Shown here piece by piece: positions 6,125 through 6,895 of a DNA stretch of 6,895 bases (the stretch's first letter is position 1; each line of letters starts with the position of its first letter). Position numbers and translations under genes: made by a program. This stretch comes from Blastocatellia bacterium (lineage in GTDB: Bacteria > Acidobacteriota > Blastocatellia > Chloracidobacteriales > JADJPF01): contig JAHFUF010000015.1 of assembly GCA_023265235.1 (NCBI GenBank), positions 1-6,895 on the forward strand, read 5' to 3'. Below the pieces are notes generated by a model that was not told where the DNA came from, did not search any database, and saw only the letters and a list, made by a program, of their open reading frames with translations.

Positions 6125-6736
6125 ATGGCAACACCAGAAGACGTTAGGCGAGCGCGCCTAGAAGCCGACTACGAAGAAATGAAATCTATTCAAGGTAATG
6201 TCATTAGCTGGCAAGCTTATGGCACTCCACCACATGAATATATTGTTAGCTTTAATATTCGTAGTTATATTAATACTTCATTAACTCGTGACGAGCATAG
6301 GATACGTATAATTCTTTCTCCTAGCCATCCATTTGAAAAGCCTGTAGTAATGATGCATGAAATGGTGCCAATCTTTCATCCTCATGTATGGCCTGATGGA
6401 AAGGTATGTATTGGGGGTTGGGACTATCGTGAAGGCTTAGGATCTTTTGTAGTGAAACTGGCTCGTTTGTTTCAATATGATCCAGATTTAGTTGATCCTT
6501 ATTCTATTGCTAACTATAATGCCGCCGACTGGTATTATGCTAACCCTACTCTTTTCCCTTCTGATAAACAAATACTGCCAGTTCCAGGTCGTGAACCCTC
6601 CTCGTCACATACTTTTCAAGTTAAGAAAGTAACAGATTCTCCTAGTGGAACGGCTAGTTCTAACCAGCCACCACAACCGCCGCAACCACCGCAGCCACCG
6701 CCTCCTCCAAGACGTACTTTCTTGATTAGGAAATAA
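6125..6736 (+). CDS. E2-like ubiquitin-conjugating enzyme with proline-rich C-terminal tail
   Basis: This 203-residue protein has a UBC core at about residues 5-150. The N-terminal helix is followed by strands, the PFEKPVV turn (69-75) and the active-site motif HPHVWPDGKVCIGGW, with Cys95 as the expected thioester cysteine. The His85-to-Cys95 distance is the same as from the HPN histidine to the cysteine in eukaryotic E2s. The normal asparagine of HPN is replaced by His87, so oxyanion stabilisation may differ. The downstream helix segment (DPYSIANYNAADWYY) fits the E2 C-terminal pattern. Residues 160-180 are polar. Then Pro/Gln triplets (181-195) and a short basic-hydrophobic end, RRTFLIRK, form a flexible tail not usual in a minimal E2. 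It would take the Ubl from the E1 encoded in the same operon. A GAGGT ribosome site precedes the ATG, and the next gene begins 4 nt after the stop. Confidence 0.9.
   Translation: MATPEDVRRARLEADYEEMKSIQGNVISWQAYGTPPHEYIVSFNIRSYINTSLTRDEHRIRIILSPSHPFEKPVVMMHEMVPIFHPHVWPDGKVCIGGWDYREGLGSFVVKLARLFQYDPDLVDPYSIANYNAADWYYANPTLFPSDKQILPVPGREPSSSHTFQVKKVTDSPSGTASSNQPPQPPQPPQPPPPPRRTFLIRK
6665..6709 (+). repeat. Pro-Pro-Gln coding repeat in the E2 tail
   Basis: This C-rich tract encodes Gln-Pro-Pro triplets that run into five prolines (residues 181-195 of the E2 protein). The codons vary (CCA, CCG, CCT), so the peptide seems to be kept by selection rather than by recent slippage. It stands out as GC-rich in an AT-rich gene and probably forms a polyproline II helix. 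It may bind SH3-like or other proline-reading partners. Confidence 0.75.
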
Positions 6737-6740
6737 AGCT

Positions 6741-6895
6741 ATGAAGTTTGTGATTAAGAAAGTTAATGAAGTAGAACCGATAAGGCGGCGGTTACCTGAG
6801 GTTGTGGAGATTGAAGGAGAGCCTCCTACAGAAGATTTTCGTATATTTTTATCACGCCAGGCTAGAGAAAAAATCTTTATTGCAGGGTCCCATAA
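6741..6895 (+). CDS. N-terminus of a probable JAB/Mov34 metalloprotease (partial, runs off the window)
   Basis: The open frame begins at ATG 6741, 4 nt after the E2 stop, and continues without a stop to the window edge, giving 51 residues. It opens with a basic MKFVIKKV, then an acidic Pro-rich linker. Residues about 33-51 (DFRIFLSRQAREKIFIAGS) resemble the first strand and helix of JAB/JAMM (MPN) domains, which usually start with a hydrophobic-Ser-x-x-Ala pattern. The catalytic Glu and HxH...Ser...Asp motif lie beyond the window, so the family cannot be proven. The operon context (E1, Ubl, E2) makes a JAB deubiquitinase the usual next gene, where it would trim the Ubl tail or remove conjugates. 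An AGG/AGGA ribosome site lies about nine bases before the start. Confidence 0.6.
   Translation, partial: MKFVIKKVNEVEPIRRRLPEVVEIEGEPPTEDFRIFLSRQAREKIFIAGSH

Noticed and set aside
4077..6895. CBASS type II or Bil defence operon
   Set aside because: No CD-NTase or effector gene is in the window, the E1 and E2 are separate proteins, and the Ubl is a single domain with Gly-Gly-Ser. The match is to the broader prokaryotic Ub-like class only, though genes beyond the right edge could change this.

Overview
The window is AT-rich bacterial DNA that uses the standard code, with ATG starts, Shine-Dalgarno sites and a TGA stop. A cytoplasmic GAF-histidine kinase, a PP2C phosphatase and an FHA protein point to a bacterium rather than an archaeon. 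The lineage cannot be fixed from this sequence. An uncultivated Acidobacteriota-like or other environmental bacterium would fit, but that is a weak guess. No insertion sequence, tRNA, rRNA or CRISPR array is visible.

The left half is on the minus strand. Reading leftwards from about 3930 it encodes a zinc-ribbon/FHA protein, then 46 nt later a PP2C Ser/Thr phosphatase with a long C-terminal tail. A putative RNA hairpin follows, then a separate GAF-domain histidine kinase with its own candidate promoter. The first two form a phospho-signalling pair: the FHA domain would read phosphothreonine and the PP2C would erase it. No Ser/Thr kinase is in the window.

The right half is on the plus strand and is the most notable part. 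It holds an E1-like adenylating enzyme with extra zinc-binding parts (4077-5348), a small one-pass membrane protein with a cytoplasmic zinc knuckle (5526-5822), an 82-residue ubiquitin-like protein ending in Arg-Gly-Gly-Ser (5850-6098), an E2-like conjugating enzyme with a cysteine in the E2 motif and a proline-rich tail (6125-6736), and the first 51 codons of a protein whose start resembles a JAB/Mov34 metalloprotease (6741 to the window edge). Together these make a nearly complete bacterial ubiquitin-like conjugation pathway: E1 activates the modifier, E2 carries it, the presumed JAB protein matures or removes it, and the membrane zinc protein is a candidate anchor or E3-like factor.

The two arms diverge from a 148-bp spacer with back-to-back -10-like elements, so the conjugation operon and the FHA/PP2C pair may be regulated together. 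A 177-bp spacer after the E1 gene carries nested palindromes and short direct repeats just before the second block of the operon. Prokaryotic E1/E2/JAB/Ubl operons are known from comparative genomics (Iyer, Burroughs and Aravind) and from the Bil and CBASS type II defence systems. This particular set, with a membrane zinc-knuckle protein and divergent FHA/PP2C genes, does not obviously match the well-characterised ones.
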